A DNA stretch of 64,000 nucleotides, taken from assembly GCA_900769555.1 (NCBI GenBank), contig CAAGHA010000079.1:1-64000 (forward strand), read 5' to 3'. This DNA comes from Bacteroidales bacterium (GTDB taxonomy: Bacteria; Bacteroidota; Bacteroidia; Bacteroidales; Paludibacteraceae). The position numbers were made by a program, and so were the translations under genes. Shown here one piece after another: positions 33,466-43,067 of this stretch (the first letter of the stretch is position 1; each line of letters starts with the position of its first letter). Below the pieces are notes generated by a model. That model was not told where the DNA came from. It was given only the letters and a program-made list of their open reading frames with translations, and did not search any database.

Positions 33466-36400
33466 ATGTCTTCAATTGATCAAAACAAAAGAATTAGTTT
33501 TGCGTCTATCAAGGATCAGCTTCAATATCCTGATTTCCTTGAAGTGCAGTTAAAATCTTTTAAAGATTTTTTCCAACTTGATACTCCCCCTGAACAAAGA
33601 AAAAATGATGGGATGTATGAGGTTTTTTCAGAAAATTTTCCAATTGCGGATACAAGGAACAATTTTGTCCTTGAGTTTTTGGATTATTATATCGATCCTT
33701 CTCGTTACACGATCGAAGAGTGTATTGAGAGAGGGTTGACTTATTGTGTTCCACTTAAGGCTAAACTCAAGTTATATTGTACTGATCCTGATCATGAGGA
33801 TTTTGAGACAATTATTCAGGATGTATATTTGGGTACTATCCCATATATGACTGAAAAGGGTACTTTTATCATTAATGGGGCAGAGCGTGTAGTTGTTTCT
33901 CAATTGCATAGATCTCCGGGTGTTTTCTTCGGACAAAGTATGCATGCGAATGGAACAAAATTGTATTCTGCTCGTATTATTCCTTTTAAGGGTTCATGGA
34001 TCGAATTTGCTACTGATATCAATAATGTCATGTATGCTTATATCGATCGTAAGAAGAAATTACCGGTAACTACGTTGTTACGTGCTATCGGATTTGAAAG
34101 TGATAAGGATATTCTTGAAATCTTTGGATTAGCTGAAGAAATTAAAGTTTCTAAGGCAGGTTTGAAAAAAGTAGAGGGTAGAAAATTGGCTGCTCGTGTT
34201 TTGAAGACTTGGATCGAAGATTTCGTAGATGAGGATACTGGTGAGGTGGTTTCTATCGAGCGTAATGAGGTTATTATTGACCGTGAGACAATTCTTGATA
34301 AGGATCATATTCAAACTATCCTCGATTCTGGTGTACAAACTATTTTGCTTCACAGAGAGGATCAAAATCTTTCGGATTATGGTATTATCTATAATACGTT
34401 GCAGAAAGATACTAGTAACTCAGAAAAGGAAGCAGTTTATTATATATATCGTCAATTGCGTAGTGCAGATCCTGCTGATGAAAATGCAGCTCGTGAGGTT
34501 ATTTCAGGTTTGTTCTTTTCTGAAAAACGCTATGATTTAGGCGAGGTTGGTCGTTATAGAATCAATAAAAAGTTGAATTTAACGACTGATATGGATGTTC
34601 GTGTTCTTACGAAAGAGGACATCATCGAAATTATTAAATATTTAATTGAATTGATTAATTCTAAGGCGGATGTTGATGATATTGACCACTTAAGTAATCG
34701 TCGCGTTCGTACTGTTGGAGAGCAATTGTATAATCAATTTGGTGTAGGTTTGGCTCGTATGGCTCGTACAATTCGTGAAAGAATGAATGTGCGTGACAAT
34801 GAAGTGTTTAGTCCTGTTGAATTGATTAATGCTAAAACAATCTCTTCTGTTATTAATTCATTCTTTGGTACGAATGCTTTGTCTCAGTTCATGGATCAAA
34901 CAAATCCACTTGCTGAGATTACTCATAAGCGTCGTCTTTCTGCGTTAGGACCTGGTGGTTTGTCTCGTGAACGTGCCGGATTTGAGGTTCGTGACGTACA
35001 CTATACTCACTATGGCCGTCTTTGTCCGATTGAGACACCGGAAGGTCCGAACATTGGTTTGATTTCTTCTTTGTGTGTTTATGCTAAGATTAATGATCTA
35101 GGATTTATTGAGACTCCTTATCGTATTGTTAAAGATGGTAAGGTTGATATGTCTAGTGATGCGATTAAGTATCTTACAGCAGAGGAAGAAGAGGGTAAAA
35201 TTATTGCTCAGGGTAATGCCGCAGTTGATGATAATGGTTCATTGATAAGTGACAAGGTTAAGGCTCGCCAAGATGCAGACTTTCCTGTTGTTACACCTCA
35301 GGAATTGGATTTGATGGATGTTGCTCCGCAACAGATTGCGTCTATTGCTGCTTCTTTAATTCCGTTCTTGGAACATGATGATGCGAACCGTGCTTTGATG
35401 GGATCTAACATGATGCGTCAAGCTGTTCCTTTGTTGCGTTGTGAGTCTCCTATCGTTGGTACAGGTATCGAGGGTCAATTGATTAGAGATTCTCGTACTC
35501 AAGTTACAGCAGAGGGAGAAGGTGTTATTGAGTATGTTGATGCTAGTGTAATTAAGATTCGTTACGATAGAACTGAAGATGAAGAGTATGTAAGTTTTGA
35601 TTCTGCAGTTAAAGAGTATATCATTCCTAAGTTTAGAAAGACAAACCAAAGTACAACAATTGACTTACGTCCAATTGTTGAAGCTGGTCAACGTGTTACT
35701 AAGGGACAAATTCTTACAGAAGGTTATTCAACACAAAACGGAGAATTGGCCATTGGTAAGAACCTTTTGGTTGCGTTCATGCCTTGGAAGGGCTACAACT
35801 ATGAGGATGCTATCGTAATTAATGAAAAAGTATGTAAATACGATATTTTTACTTCTGTTCACGTTGATGAATATCAATTGGAGGTTCGTGAAACAAAACG
35901 TGGAATGGAAGAGTTAACTGCCGATATTCCAAATGTTAGTGAAGAAGCTACTCGTAATTTGGATGAAAATGGTATTATTCGTGTTGGTGCGTTTGTAGAA
36001 CCGGGTGATATCTTGATTGGTAAGATTACTCCTAAGGGAGAGACTGATCCATCTCCGGAAGAGAAGTTGCTTCGTGCTATCTTTGGAGATAAAGCGGGTG
36101 ATGTTAAGGATGCTTCATTGAAAGCACATCCTTCATTGCGTGGTGTTGTTGTGGATAAGAAGTTGTTCTCTAGAGCGATAAAAACTCGTAAGTCTCGTTT
36201 GTCTGATAAGGCTTTGTTGCCTAAAATCGATGAGGAATTTGACGAGAAAGCAGTTGAATTGAAGGCTATTCTAGTTGAAAAACTTATGGTGTTGACAAAT
36301 GGAAAAACTTCTCAAGGTGTGAAGGATTTCTTGGGTGTTGATGTAATTGCAAAGGGTGCTAAGTTCACTAAAAAGGCTTTGGAGGAGATCGACTATACAA

Positions 36401-37278
36401 CAATCCAATTGAGTAAATGGACTTCCGATTCGTATAAAAACGATATGATTCGTGATTTGATTATGAATTATTTGAAGAAGTACAAAGAGTTGGATGCTGT
36501 AACTAAGCGTAAGAAGTTTAATTTAACTATCGGTGATGAATTACCATCTGGTATTGTTCAACTCGTGAAGGTTTATATTGCTAAAAAACGCAAAATCCGT
36601 GTTGGAGATAAGATGGCGGGTCGTCACGGTAACAAAGGTATTGTTTCTCGTATCGTTCGTCAAGAGGATATGCCATTCTTGGAAGATGGAACTCCGGTGG
36701 ATATTGTATTGAATCCGTTGGGTGTACCTTCTCGTATGAACTTGGGACAAATCTTCGAAACAGTGTTAGGATGGGCAGGTTTGAAGTTAAATGTTAAGTT
36801 TGCTACGCCTATCTTTGATGGTGCTACTTTGGATGATTTGAATGAATGGACTGAAAAGGCCGGAATTCCAAGATATGGAAAGACCTATTTGTGCGATGGT
36901 GGAACCGGAGAGCGTTTTGACCAACCTGCGACTGTAGGTGTAATCTATATGTTGAAGTTGGGTCACATGGTTGATGATAAGATGCATGCTCGTTCTATTG
37001 GTCCTTACTCTTTGATTACTCAACAGCCGTTAGGAGGTAAGGCTCAATTCGGAGGTCAACGTTTTGGAGAGATGGAGGTTTGGGCATTGGAGGCATTTGG
37101 TGCTTCTCATATCCTTCAAGAGATTTTGACCATTAAGTCGGACGATGTATTGGGTCGTGCTCGTGCTTATGAAGCAATTGTTAAAGGTGAACCAATGCCT
37201 GCAGCAGGTATTCCGGAGTCTTTGAACGTGCTATTGCATGAGTTGAGAGGTTTAGGATTGAGTGTTACACTCGATTAA
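33466..37278 (+). CDS. rpoB: DNA-directed RNA polymerase subunit beta
   Basis: The 1270-residue protein is full-length RpoB. The rifampicin pocket reads SQFMDQTNPLAEITHKRRL, then SALGPGG, with D477, and the His and Ser corresponding to E. coli D516, H526 and S531, all of the sensitive type. The C-terminal part has the switch and GEMEVWALEA motifs. rpoC follows after 24 bp. There is no sign of transfer or damage. Confidence 0.98.
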   Translation: MSSIDQNKRISFASIKDQLQYPDFLEVQLKSFKDFFQLDTPPEQRKNDGMYEVFSENFPIADTRNNFVLEFLDYYIDPSRYTIEECIERGLTYCVPLKAKLKLYCTDPDHEDFETIIQDVYLGTIPYMTEKGTFIINGAERVVVSQLHRSPGVFFGQSMHANGTKLYSARIIPFKGSWIEFATDINNVMYAYIDRKKKLPVTTLLRAIGFESDKDILEIFGLAEEIKVSKAGLKKVEGRKLAARVLKTWIEDFVDEDTGEVVSIERNEVIIDRETILDKDHIQTILDSGVQTILLHREDQNLSDYGIIYNTLQKDTSNSEKEAVYYIYRQLRSADPADENAAREVISGLFFSEKRYDLGEVGRYRINKKLNLTTDMDVRVLTKEDIIEIIKYLIELINSKADVDDIDHLSNRRVRTVGEQLYNQFGVGLARMARTIRERMNVRDNEVFSPVELINAKTISSVINSFFGTNALSQFMDQTNPLAEITHKRRLSALGPGGLSRERAGFEVRDVHYTHYGRLCPIETPEGPNIGLISSLCVYAKINDLGFIETPYRIVKDGKVDMSSDAIKYLTAEEEEGKIIAQGNAAVDDNGSLISDKVKARQDADFPVVTPQELDLMDVAPQQIASIAASLIPFLEHDDANRALMGSNMMRQAVPLLRCESPIVGTGIEGQLIRDSRTQVTAEGEGVIEYVDASVIKIRYDRTEDEEYVSFDSAVKEYIIPKFRKTNQSTTIDLRPIVEAGQRVTKGQILTEGYSTQNGELAIGKNLLVAFMPWKGYNYEDAIVINEKVCKYDIFTSVHVDEYQLEVRETKRGMEELTADIPNVSEEATRNLDENGIIRVGAFVEPGDILIGKITPKGETDPSPEEKLLRAIFGDKAGDVKDASLKAHPSLRGVVVDKKLFSRAIKTRKSRLSDKALLPKIDEEFDEKAVELKAILVEKLMVLTNGKTSQGVKDFLGVDVIAKGAKFTKKALEEIDYTTIQLSKWTSDSYKNDMIRDLIMNYLKKYKELDAVTKRKKFNLTIGDELPSGIVQLVKVYIAKKRKIRVGDKMAGRHGNKGIVSRIVRQEDMPFLEDGTPVDIVLNPLGVPSRMNLGQIFETVLGWAGLKLNVKFATPIFDGATLDDLNEWTEKAGIPRYGKTYLCDGGTGERFDQPATVGVIYMLKLGHMVDDKMHARSIGPYSLITQQPLGGKAQFGGQRFGEMEVWALEAFGASHILQEILTIKSDDVLGRARAYEAIVKGEPMPAAGIPESLNVLLHELRGLGLSVTLD

Positions 37279-37302
37279 TTGTAATCTTATAATTATATCA
37301 AC

Positions 37303-40300
37303 ATGGCTTTTAGAAAAGAAAATAAAGTAAAGAGCGCTTTTAATAAGATTTCAATCGGCTTGGCTTCTCCAGAAGAAATTTTGGAAGCATCAAGTGGAGA
37401 GGTATTAAAACCTGAAACGATAAATTATAGAACTTACAAGCCTGAGCGCGAAGGTTTGTTCTGTGAGCGTATCTTTGGTCCGGTTAAAGATTATGAGTGC
37501 CATTGCGGTAAGTATCGTCGTATCCGTTATAAGGGTATTGTCTGTGACCGTTGTGGTGTTGAGGTAACTGAGAAAAAAGTTCGTCGTGAACGCATGGGAC
37601 ATATCCAATTGGTAGTTCCTGTTGCTCATATTTGGTATTTCCGTTCTTTGCCAAATAAAATTGGTTATCTATTGGGAATGCCAACCAAAAAGTTGGATGC
37701 AGTAATTTATTATGAACGTTACGTTGTTATCCAACCGGGTATAAAAGAGGAGGATGGAATTTCTGAGCAAGATTTGTTGACTGAAGAAGAGTATTTGGAT
37801 ATCATAGAATCTCTTCCGAAGGAGAATCAAATGTTGGAGGATACTGATCCTAATAAGTTTATCGCTAAGATGGGTGCGGAAGCTATCTATGATATGCTTC
37901 AAAGATTAGACTTAGATAGCTTGTCTTATGATTTGAGAAATAAGGCTGGTCAAGAGTCTTCTCAACAACGTAAGAGCGAAGCTTTGAAACGTTTGCAAGT
38001 GGTAGAAGCATTCCGTGCTTCTAATGGTCGAAATAAGCCTGAGTGGATGATTGTTAAAATCGTTCCGGTTATTCCGCCTGAATTGCGTCCTTTGGTTCCA
38101 TTGGATGGAGGTCGTTTTGCTACTTCAGATTTAAATGATTTGTATCGTCGTGTTATTATTCGTAATAATCGTTTAAAGAGATTGATCGAAATTAAGGCTC
38201 CGGAGGTTATCTTGCGTAATGAAAAACGTATGTTGCAAGAGGCTGTGGATTCTTTGTTCGACAACTCTAGAAAATCAAGTGCTGTTAAAACGGATGCTAA
38301 CAGACCTTTGAAATCGTTGTCTGATAGTTTGAAAGGTAAACAAGGTCGTTTCCGTCAAAACTTGTTAGGTAAGCGTGTTGACTATTCGGCTCGTTCCGTT
38401 ATTGTTGTTGGTCCTGAGTTGAAGATGCATGAATGTGGTATTCCGAAAGATATGGCTGCGGAATTGTATAAACCGTTTATCATTAGAAAGTTGATAGAAC
38501 GTGGTATCGTTAAGACTGTTAAGTCTGCAAAGAGAATTGTTGATAGTCGTAAGGATGCTGTTGTTTGGGATATTTTGGAATATGTAATGAAGGGTCACCC
38601 GGTATTGTTGAACCGTGCTCCTACTTTGCACCGTTTGGGTATCCAAGCGTTCCAACCTAAGATGATTGAGGGTAAAGCTATTCAATTGCACCCATTGGCT
38701 TGTACTGCGTTCAATGCCGACTTTGATGGTGACCAGATGGCGGTTCACTTGCCTCTTGGAAATGAAGCAATTCTTGAAGCTCAAATGTTGATGTTGGCTT
38801 CTCATAATATCTTGAATCCAGCTAATGGTTCTCCTATCACTGTGCCGTCTCAAGACATGGTGCTTGGTTTGTACTATATTACTAAACCACGTAAGGGTGC
38901 TATGGGTGATGGATTGAAGTTCTATGGTGTAGAAGAGGCTTTAATCGCTTATAATGAAAAGAAAGTTGCTCTTCATGCTCCAATTTCTGTTATCGTAAAA
39001 GACTTGAACGAGAAAGGTGAGTTGGAGGATAAGATGATAGAAACAACTGTCGGACGTTTGATATTCAATCAAAATGTTCCTGATGAGGTTGGTTTTGTTA
39101 ACACTTTGGTGACTAAGAAATCTCTTCGTGATATTATTGGTGATGTTATCAAAGTTTGTGGAGTAGCTCGTACAGCTCAATTCTTGGATGATATTAAGGA
39201 TCTTGGTTATTATATGGCATTCCGTGGTTGTTTGTCATTTAACTTGGAGAACGTAATTATACCTAAGGAGAAAGAGGAGTTGGTTGAACAAGGTTATAAA
39301 GAGGTAGAAGAGGTGATGAATAACTATAACATGGGATTCATTACTTATAACGAACGTTACAATCAGATTATTGATATTTGGACGCACGTTAACTCTAATC
39401 TTTCTAATATCTTGATGAAGACTATCTCTTCTGATGACCAAGGTTTCAACTCTGTTTACATGATGTTGGATTCAGGAGCCCGTGGTTCTAAAGAGCAAAT
39501 TCGTCAGCTTTCCGGTATGCGTGGATTGATGGCGAAACCTCAAAAGGCCGGAGCTGAGGGTGGTCAAATTATTGAAAATCCGATCTTGTCCAACTTTAAA
39601 GAGGGATTGTCTGTGTTAGAGTACTTTATCTCTACTCACGGTGCTCGTAAAGGTTTGGCGGATACTGCGTTGAAAACTGCCGATGCGGGTTATTTGACTC
39701 GTCGTCTCGTGGATGTTTCACACGATGTGATTATCAATGAAGAGGATTGTGGTACTTTGAGGGGTTTGGTTTGTACTGAACTTAAGAATAATGAAGAGGT
39801 TGTTGCTTCTTTGTACGAAAGAATCTTGGGTCGTGTTTCTGTTCATGATATTCAACACCCTTTGACCGGTGAAATTATTGTTCAAGCCGGTGAGGAAATT
39901 CGTGAAGATCAGGCTCAAATTATTCAAGAATCTCCAATTGAACGTGTTGAGATTCGTTCTGTATTGACTTGTGAATCAAAGAGAGGTGTTTGTGCAAAAT
40001 GTTACGGACGTAACTTAGCAACAGGACGTTTGGTTCAAAAAGGTGAGGCTGTGGGTGTTATCGCTGCTCAGTCTATCGGTGAGCCGGGTACTCAGTTGAC
40101 ATTGCGTACATTCCACGTGGGAGGTATTGCAGGAAACATTGCTGCTGAGTCTGGTATTACTTCTCGCTACGATGGTATTGTTGAAATTGATGAGTTGAGA
40201 ACTGTTGATGCTGAGAATGAAGATGGTTCAATTGTTCAAATCGTTGTGGGTCGTTTGGCTGAATTGAAAATCATTGATCCTAATACAAAGATTGTTTTAA

Positions 40301-41589
40301 CTAATGCGAACATTCCGTATGGTGCTAAATTGTTCATTAAGAATGGTCAAACAGTTAAAAAAGGAGATAAGATTTGTGAATGGGATCCATTTAATGCGGT
40401 CATCATCACTGAGGTTGCCGGTAAGATTAAGTTCGAGAATGTTATCGAAAATGTAACATACAAAACTGAGTCGGATGAAACAACCGGTTTGAAAGAGAAG
40501 ATTATCATCGAATCTAAGGATAAAGCAAATGTACCGGAAGCTCATATCTTGGATAAGAAGGGTAATTTGATTAAGACTTATAGCTTGCCGGTAGGAGCTC
40601 ACGTTATAGTTGACGATAATGAGTCTGTTAAGAGTGGTCAGTTATTGGTTAAGATTCCTCGTGCGGTTGGTAAGGCCGGTGATATCACCGGAGGTCTTCC
40701 ACGTGTAACCGAGTTGTTTGAAGCTCGTAATCCATCTAATCCGGCTGTAGTTTCAGAAATTGATGGTGAGGTTTCATTCGGTAAGGTAAAACGTGGTAAT
40801 CGTGAGATCTCTATTACTTCAAAAGCTGGAGATGTTAAGAAATATTTAGTTCCGTTGTCAAAACAAATCTTGGTACAAGAAAACGATTATGTTCGTGCTG
40901 GTACTCCATTGTCTGACGGTGCTATTACTCCTTCTGACATCTTGGCAATTAAGGGTCCTACTGCGGTTCAAGAGTATATTGTGAACGAAGTTCAAGATGT
41001 GTATCGTTTGCAAGGTGTGAAAATTAATGATAAGCACTTTGAGGTAATTGTACGTCAAATGATGCGTAAAGTTGAAATTGCGGATGCCGGTGATACTAGA
41101 TTCTTGGAAAAAGAGGTTGTTGATAAATTGGAATTTATGGAGGAAAACGATCGTATTTTCGGTAAGAAAGTGGTTGTTAACGCAGGTGATTCTGAAAACT
41201 TGAAACCGGGTCAAATCGTAACGGTTCGTAAGTTGAGAGATGAAAACAGCTCTTTGAAACGTAAGGATTTGAAGTTGGTTGAGACAAGAGATGCTGTTCC
41301 TGCTGTCTCTTCACAGGTGTTACAAGGTATTACTCGTGCTGCTCTTCAAACAACAAGCTTTATGTCTGCTGCTTCGTTCCAAGAGACAACTAAAGTCTTG
41401 AATGATGCTGCAATTAGAGGTAAGATTGATTACTTGGAGGGTATGAAGGAGAATGTGATTTGTGGTCACTTGATTCCAGCAGGTACAGGACAACGTGATT
41501 TTGATCGTTTGATTGTATCTTCTAAGGAGGATATGGAACGTATAATGGATGCAAAACGTAATGTTTTGGATGAAATCGAAATCCGTTAA
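37303..41589 (+). CDS. rpoC: DNA-directed RNA polymerase subunit beta'
   Basis: The 1428-residue protein is full-length RpoC. The N-terminal zinc site is C66-x-C68...C81-x-x-C84. The catalytic magnesium loop NADFDGDQM places D473, D475 and D477. The second zinc site lies in CESKRGVCAKCYGR. The trigger loop and bridge helix regions are present. It forms the catalytic core with RpoB, and a strong terminator follows. Confidence 0.98.
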   Translation: MAFRKENKVKSAFNKISIGLASPEEILEASSGEVLKPETINYRTYKPEREGLFCERIFGPVKDYECHCGKYRRIRYKGIVCDRCGVEVTEKKVRRERMGHIQLVVPVAHIWYFRSLPNKIGYLLGMPTKKLDAVIYYERYVVIQPGIKEEDGISEQDLLTEEEYLDIIESLPKENQMLEDTDPNKFIAKMGAEAIYDMLQRLDLDSLSYDLRNKAGQESSQQRKSEALKRLQVVEAFRASNGRNKPEWMIVKIVPVIPPELRPLVPLDGGRFATSDLNDLYRRVIIRNNRLKRLIEIKAPEVILRNEKRMLQEAVDSLFDNSRKSSAVKTDANRPLKSLSDSLKGKQGRFRQNLLGKRVDYSARSVIVVGPELKMHECGIPKDMAAELYKPFIIRKLIERGIVKTVKSAKRIVDSRKDAVVWDILEYVMKGHPVLLNRAPTLHRLGIQAFQPKMIEGKAIQLHPLACTAFNADFDGDQMAVHLPLGNEAILEAQMLMLASHNILNPANGSPITVPSQDMVLGLYYITKPRKGAMGDGLKFYGVEEALIAYNEKKVALHAPISVIVKDLNEKGELEDKMIETTVGRLIFNQNVPDEVGFVNTLVTKKSLRDIIGDVIKVCGVARTAQFLDDIKDLGYYMAFRGCLSFNLENVIIPKEKEELVEQGYKEVEEVMNNYNMGFITYNERYNQIIDIWTHVNSNLSNILMKTISSDDQGFNSVYMMLDSGARGSKEQIRQLSGMRGLMAKPQKAGAEGGQIIENPILSNFKEGLSVLEYFISTHGARKGLADTALKTADAGYLTRRLVDVSHDVIINEEDCGTLRGLVCTELKNNEEVVASLYERILGRVSVHDIQHPLTGEIIVQAGEEIREDQAQIIQESPIERVEIRSVLTCESKRGVCAKCYGRNLATGRLVQKGEAVGVIAAQSIGEPGTQLTLRTFHVGGIAGNIAAESGITSRYDGIVEIDELRTVDAENEDGSIVQIVVGRLAELKIIDPNTKIVLTNANIPYGAKLFIKNGQTVKKGDKICEWDPFNAVIITEVAGKIKFENVIENVTYKTESDETTGLKEKIIIESKDKANVPEAHILDKKGNLIKTYSLPVGAHVIVDDNESVKSGQLLVKIPRAVGKAGDITGGLPRVTELFEARNPSNPAVVSEIDGEVSFGKVKRGNREISITSKAGDVKKYLVPLSKQILVQENDYVRAGTPLSDGAITPSDILAIKGPTAVQEYIVNEVQDVYRLQGVKINDKHFEVIVRQMMRKVEIADAGDTRFLEKEVVDKLEFMEENDRIFGKKVVVNAGDSENLKPGQIVTVRKLRDENSSLKRKDLKLVETRDAVPAVSSQVLQGITRAALQTTSFMSAASFQETTKVLNDAAIRGKIDYLEGMKENVICGHLIPAGTGQRDFDRLIVSSKEDMERIMDAKRNVLDEIEIR

Positions 41590-41620
41590 TGGATATGTTA
41601 ATGTATTAAGTTAATTATAG

Positions 41621-41657
41621 AACAAAGGAAATCGCTAGTGTGATTTCCTTTGTTTTT
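41621..41657 (+). terminator. Rho-independent terminator after rpoC
   Basis: AACAAAGGAAATC (41621-41633) pairs with GATTTCCTTTGTT (41642-41654), a 13-bp perfect stem, ending in a run of T. Confidence 0.92.
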
Positions 41658-41663
41658 CTAATG

Positions 41664-41669
41664 AGGAGG
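41664..41669 (+). promoter_or_regulatory. Strong Shine-Dalgarno sequence of the DUF3467 gene
   Basis: AGGAGG lies 5 nt before the first ATG (41675) and 8 nt before the second (41678). The spacing favours the second ATG. Confidence 0.7.
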
Positions 41670-41674
41670 ACTTC

Positions 41675-42004
41675 ATGATGGATAATGAAAATAAGAATAA
41701 AAATCAATTGAGTATTGAATTAAGTGATGAAATCGCTGAAGGTATATATTCTAATTTAGCGATTATATCTCACTCTGCAACTGATTTTGTGTTAGACTTT
41801 ATTCGTATTGTTCCTAATACGCCTAAAGCTAAAGTAAAATCGAGAGTTATTATTACTCCCGAAAATGCTAAACGTTTATTGAGAGCTTTGAAAGATAATA
41901 TTGCTAAGTACGAGTCTCGTTATGGGAAAATAGAAGGTGGTGATGAAGATGGGGGATTTACACCTCCTTTCCCTATGAATTTTGGAAATTCAGGAGAGGC
42001 TTAA
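41675..42004 (+). CDS. DUF3467 family protein
   Basis: The 109-residue cytoplasmic protein matches DUF3467 (LSIELSDEIAEGIYSNLAII; then SATDFVLDFIRIVPN and VIITPENAKRLLRAL). The family is widespread in Bacteroidota, often directly after rpoC as here, but its function is unknown. The C-terminus is Gly/Asp-rich and disordered. Two adjacent ATGs are possible starts; the Shine-Dalgarno spacing favours 41678. Confidence 0.88.
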   Translation: MMDNENKNKNQLSIELSDEIAEGIYSNLAIISHSATDFVLDFIRIVPNTPKAKVKSRVIITPENAKRLLRALKDNIAKYESRYGKIEGGDEDGGFTPPFPMNFGNSGEA

Positions 42005-42070
42005 TTGTTAACTACTTTCGTAAAAAAAAAGTTTTTTTCTAAAATTTGTTTTTTTACATAAAAATTTTTC

Positions 42071-42078
42071 TATATTTG
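42071..42078 (+). promoter_or_regulatory. Candidate -7 box of the DUF4377 gene
   Basis: TATATTTG lies 37 bp before the chosen start. A TTTG at 42045-42048 sits 22 bp upstream, a slightly long spacer. Confidence 0.5.
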
Positions 42079-42114
42079 TAAGAAATGTTTAGTAATAAAT
42101 TAATGCATTATAAT

Positions 42115-42477
42115 ATGAAGAGATTAGTTCTAGCAATTATTTTAGGCTCTTTTGCCTTTTCTGCATACCCGCAAAATGAAATTTACATGAAGGTTTCTGC
42201 AGACCAAATTATTGAGGGTTCTAAACGTTGTTATCAAATTAAACGTGGTTATGCTCGTCGTGATAAAACTCCGTGGGAACCATTCTGTGGCGAATTTACA
42301 AACTTTTATTATGAGCCGGGATATGAGTACACAATGCACGTTGAGAAATATGATCCTCAAGCGGATACAATTAGAGTTATTAAGGCAATTGCTCGCGATA
42401 ATAGTGCGGCTTATATGAAGCAATTGGAGTTGAGAAAAAAAGGCTCTGCTCAAACTCAAGAATCTTCTGAAGAGTAA
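42115..42477 (+). CDS. Secreted DUF4377-like protein
   Basis: The start at 42115 gives a 120-residue protein with a signal peptide ending near AYPQN. The mature part has the DUF4377 pattern: a Cys-containing strand (KRCYQIKRG), W-x-PFCGEFTNF, and YEPGYEYTMHVEKYD. Two cysteines could form a disulphide. DUF4377 domains are small secreted or lipoprotein domains of unknown role. The upstream in-frame ATG at 42085 would spoil the signal peptide. A terminator follows. Confidence 0.72.
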   Translation: MKRLVLAIILGSFAFSAYPQNEIYMKVSADQIIEGSKRCYQIKRGYARRDKTPWEPFCGEFTNFYYEPGYEYTMHVEKYDPQADTIRVIKAIARDNSAAYMKQLELRKKGSAQTQESSEE

Positions 42478-42500
42478 TAATTTATCAATATTTATTAAAA

Positions 42501-42543
42501 GAGGGTGTATCAAAAATTGAATTTTGAGACACCCTCTTTTTTT
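42501..42543 (+). terminator. Rho-independent terminator after the DUF4377 gene
   Basis: GAGGGTGT (42501-42508) pairs with ACACCCTC (42529-42536), extended inward by weaker A/T pairs, followed by a run of seven T. Confidence 0.85.
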
Positions 42544-42631
42544 ACTATCTGAGAATTGAGCGAAAATATTGCAAAACAAATCGATTCTCAAGAAGTAAAA
42601 AGGGAATAAATGCGAAAAATATAATATAACC

Positions 42632-42832
42632 TTCATTTTTACCTTTTTCCTTTTCCAGAAGAAGAAATAAAAGCATTAACGGATGTTCTTATTGCGTATG
42701 ATGAGTTAAGAAGGGCGAATATACAAATGACTAGTTTTAATGACTTTTTTGATGGTTTTTTGAATTTTTCTGCTCCTAAAGAGGGGTTATTTAAACAGTT
42801 TAATTTATTTCACACTTTCTAGTTGACTCAAT
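42632..42832 (+). pseudogene. Gene relic whose 3' part matches the IS30-type relic
   Basis: An open frame without a good start reads through to a TAG at 42823. Its end (FLNFSAPKEGLFKQF) and the bases beyond, about 42760-42829, clearly resemble the end of the IS30-type relic at 26784-26853 (shared GCTCCTAAAGA, TTTAAACA and GACTC blocks in the same order). The earlier part (EEEIKALTDVLIAYDELRR) is of unknown origin. This is probably a decayed insertion-sequence end. Confidence 0.5.
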
Positions 42833-42836
42833 AATT

Positions 42837-42870
42837 AAAAAGGTGTACATTTAATATGCACCTTTTTTTG
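42837..42870 (+). terminator. Hairpin with T-run upstream of the second PL11 gene
   Basis: AAAAAGGTGTA pairs with TGCACCTTTTT (one T-G pair), followed by T residues. It would block readthrough into the PL11 promoter just downstream. Confidence 0.65.
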
Positions 42871-42880
42871 TGTTATTCGC

Positions 42881-42911
42881 TTTGTATATTTTCCATATTT
42901 TTTTAACTTTG
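42881..42911 (+). promoter_or_regulatory. Promoter of the second PL11 gene
   Basis: TTTG (42881-42884), 19 bp, then TAACTTTG (42904-42911): a full consensus promoter. The leader to the ATG at 43068 would be about 150 nt. Confidence 0.75.
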
Positions 42912-43067
42912 TTGCGATTGTTGGATTTTTGATATGTTAGATTGATTGATAATCAATTTATTACAGTTGTTTTTTACTGATGAACTATTGAGGCGAATTT
43001 TAGATTGAGGTTTTATCTTTTAGTCTGTTCGCAGTCGCTTATTTTGTTAATTTACGATTATTACAAC

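Noticed and set aside
42632..42760. Functional small gene upstream of the second PL11
   Set aside because: The open frame lacks a plausible start and its end matches the IS30-type relic; it is better explained as debris.
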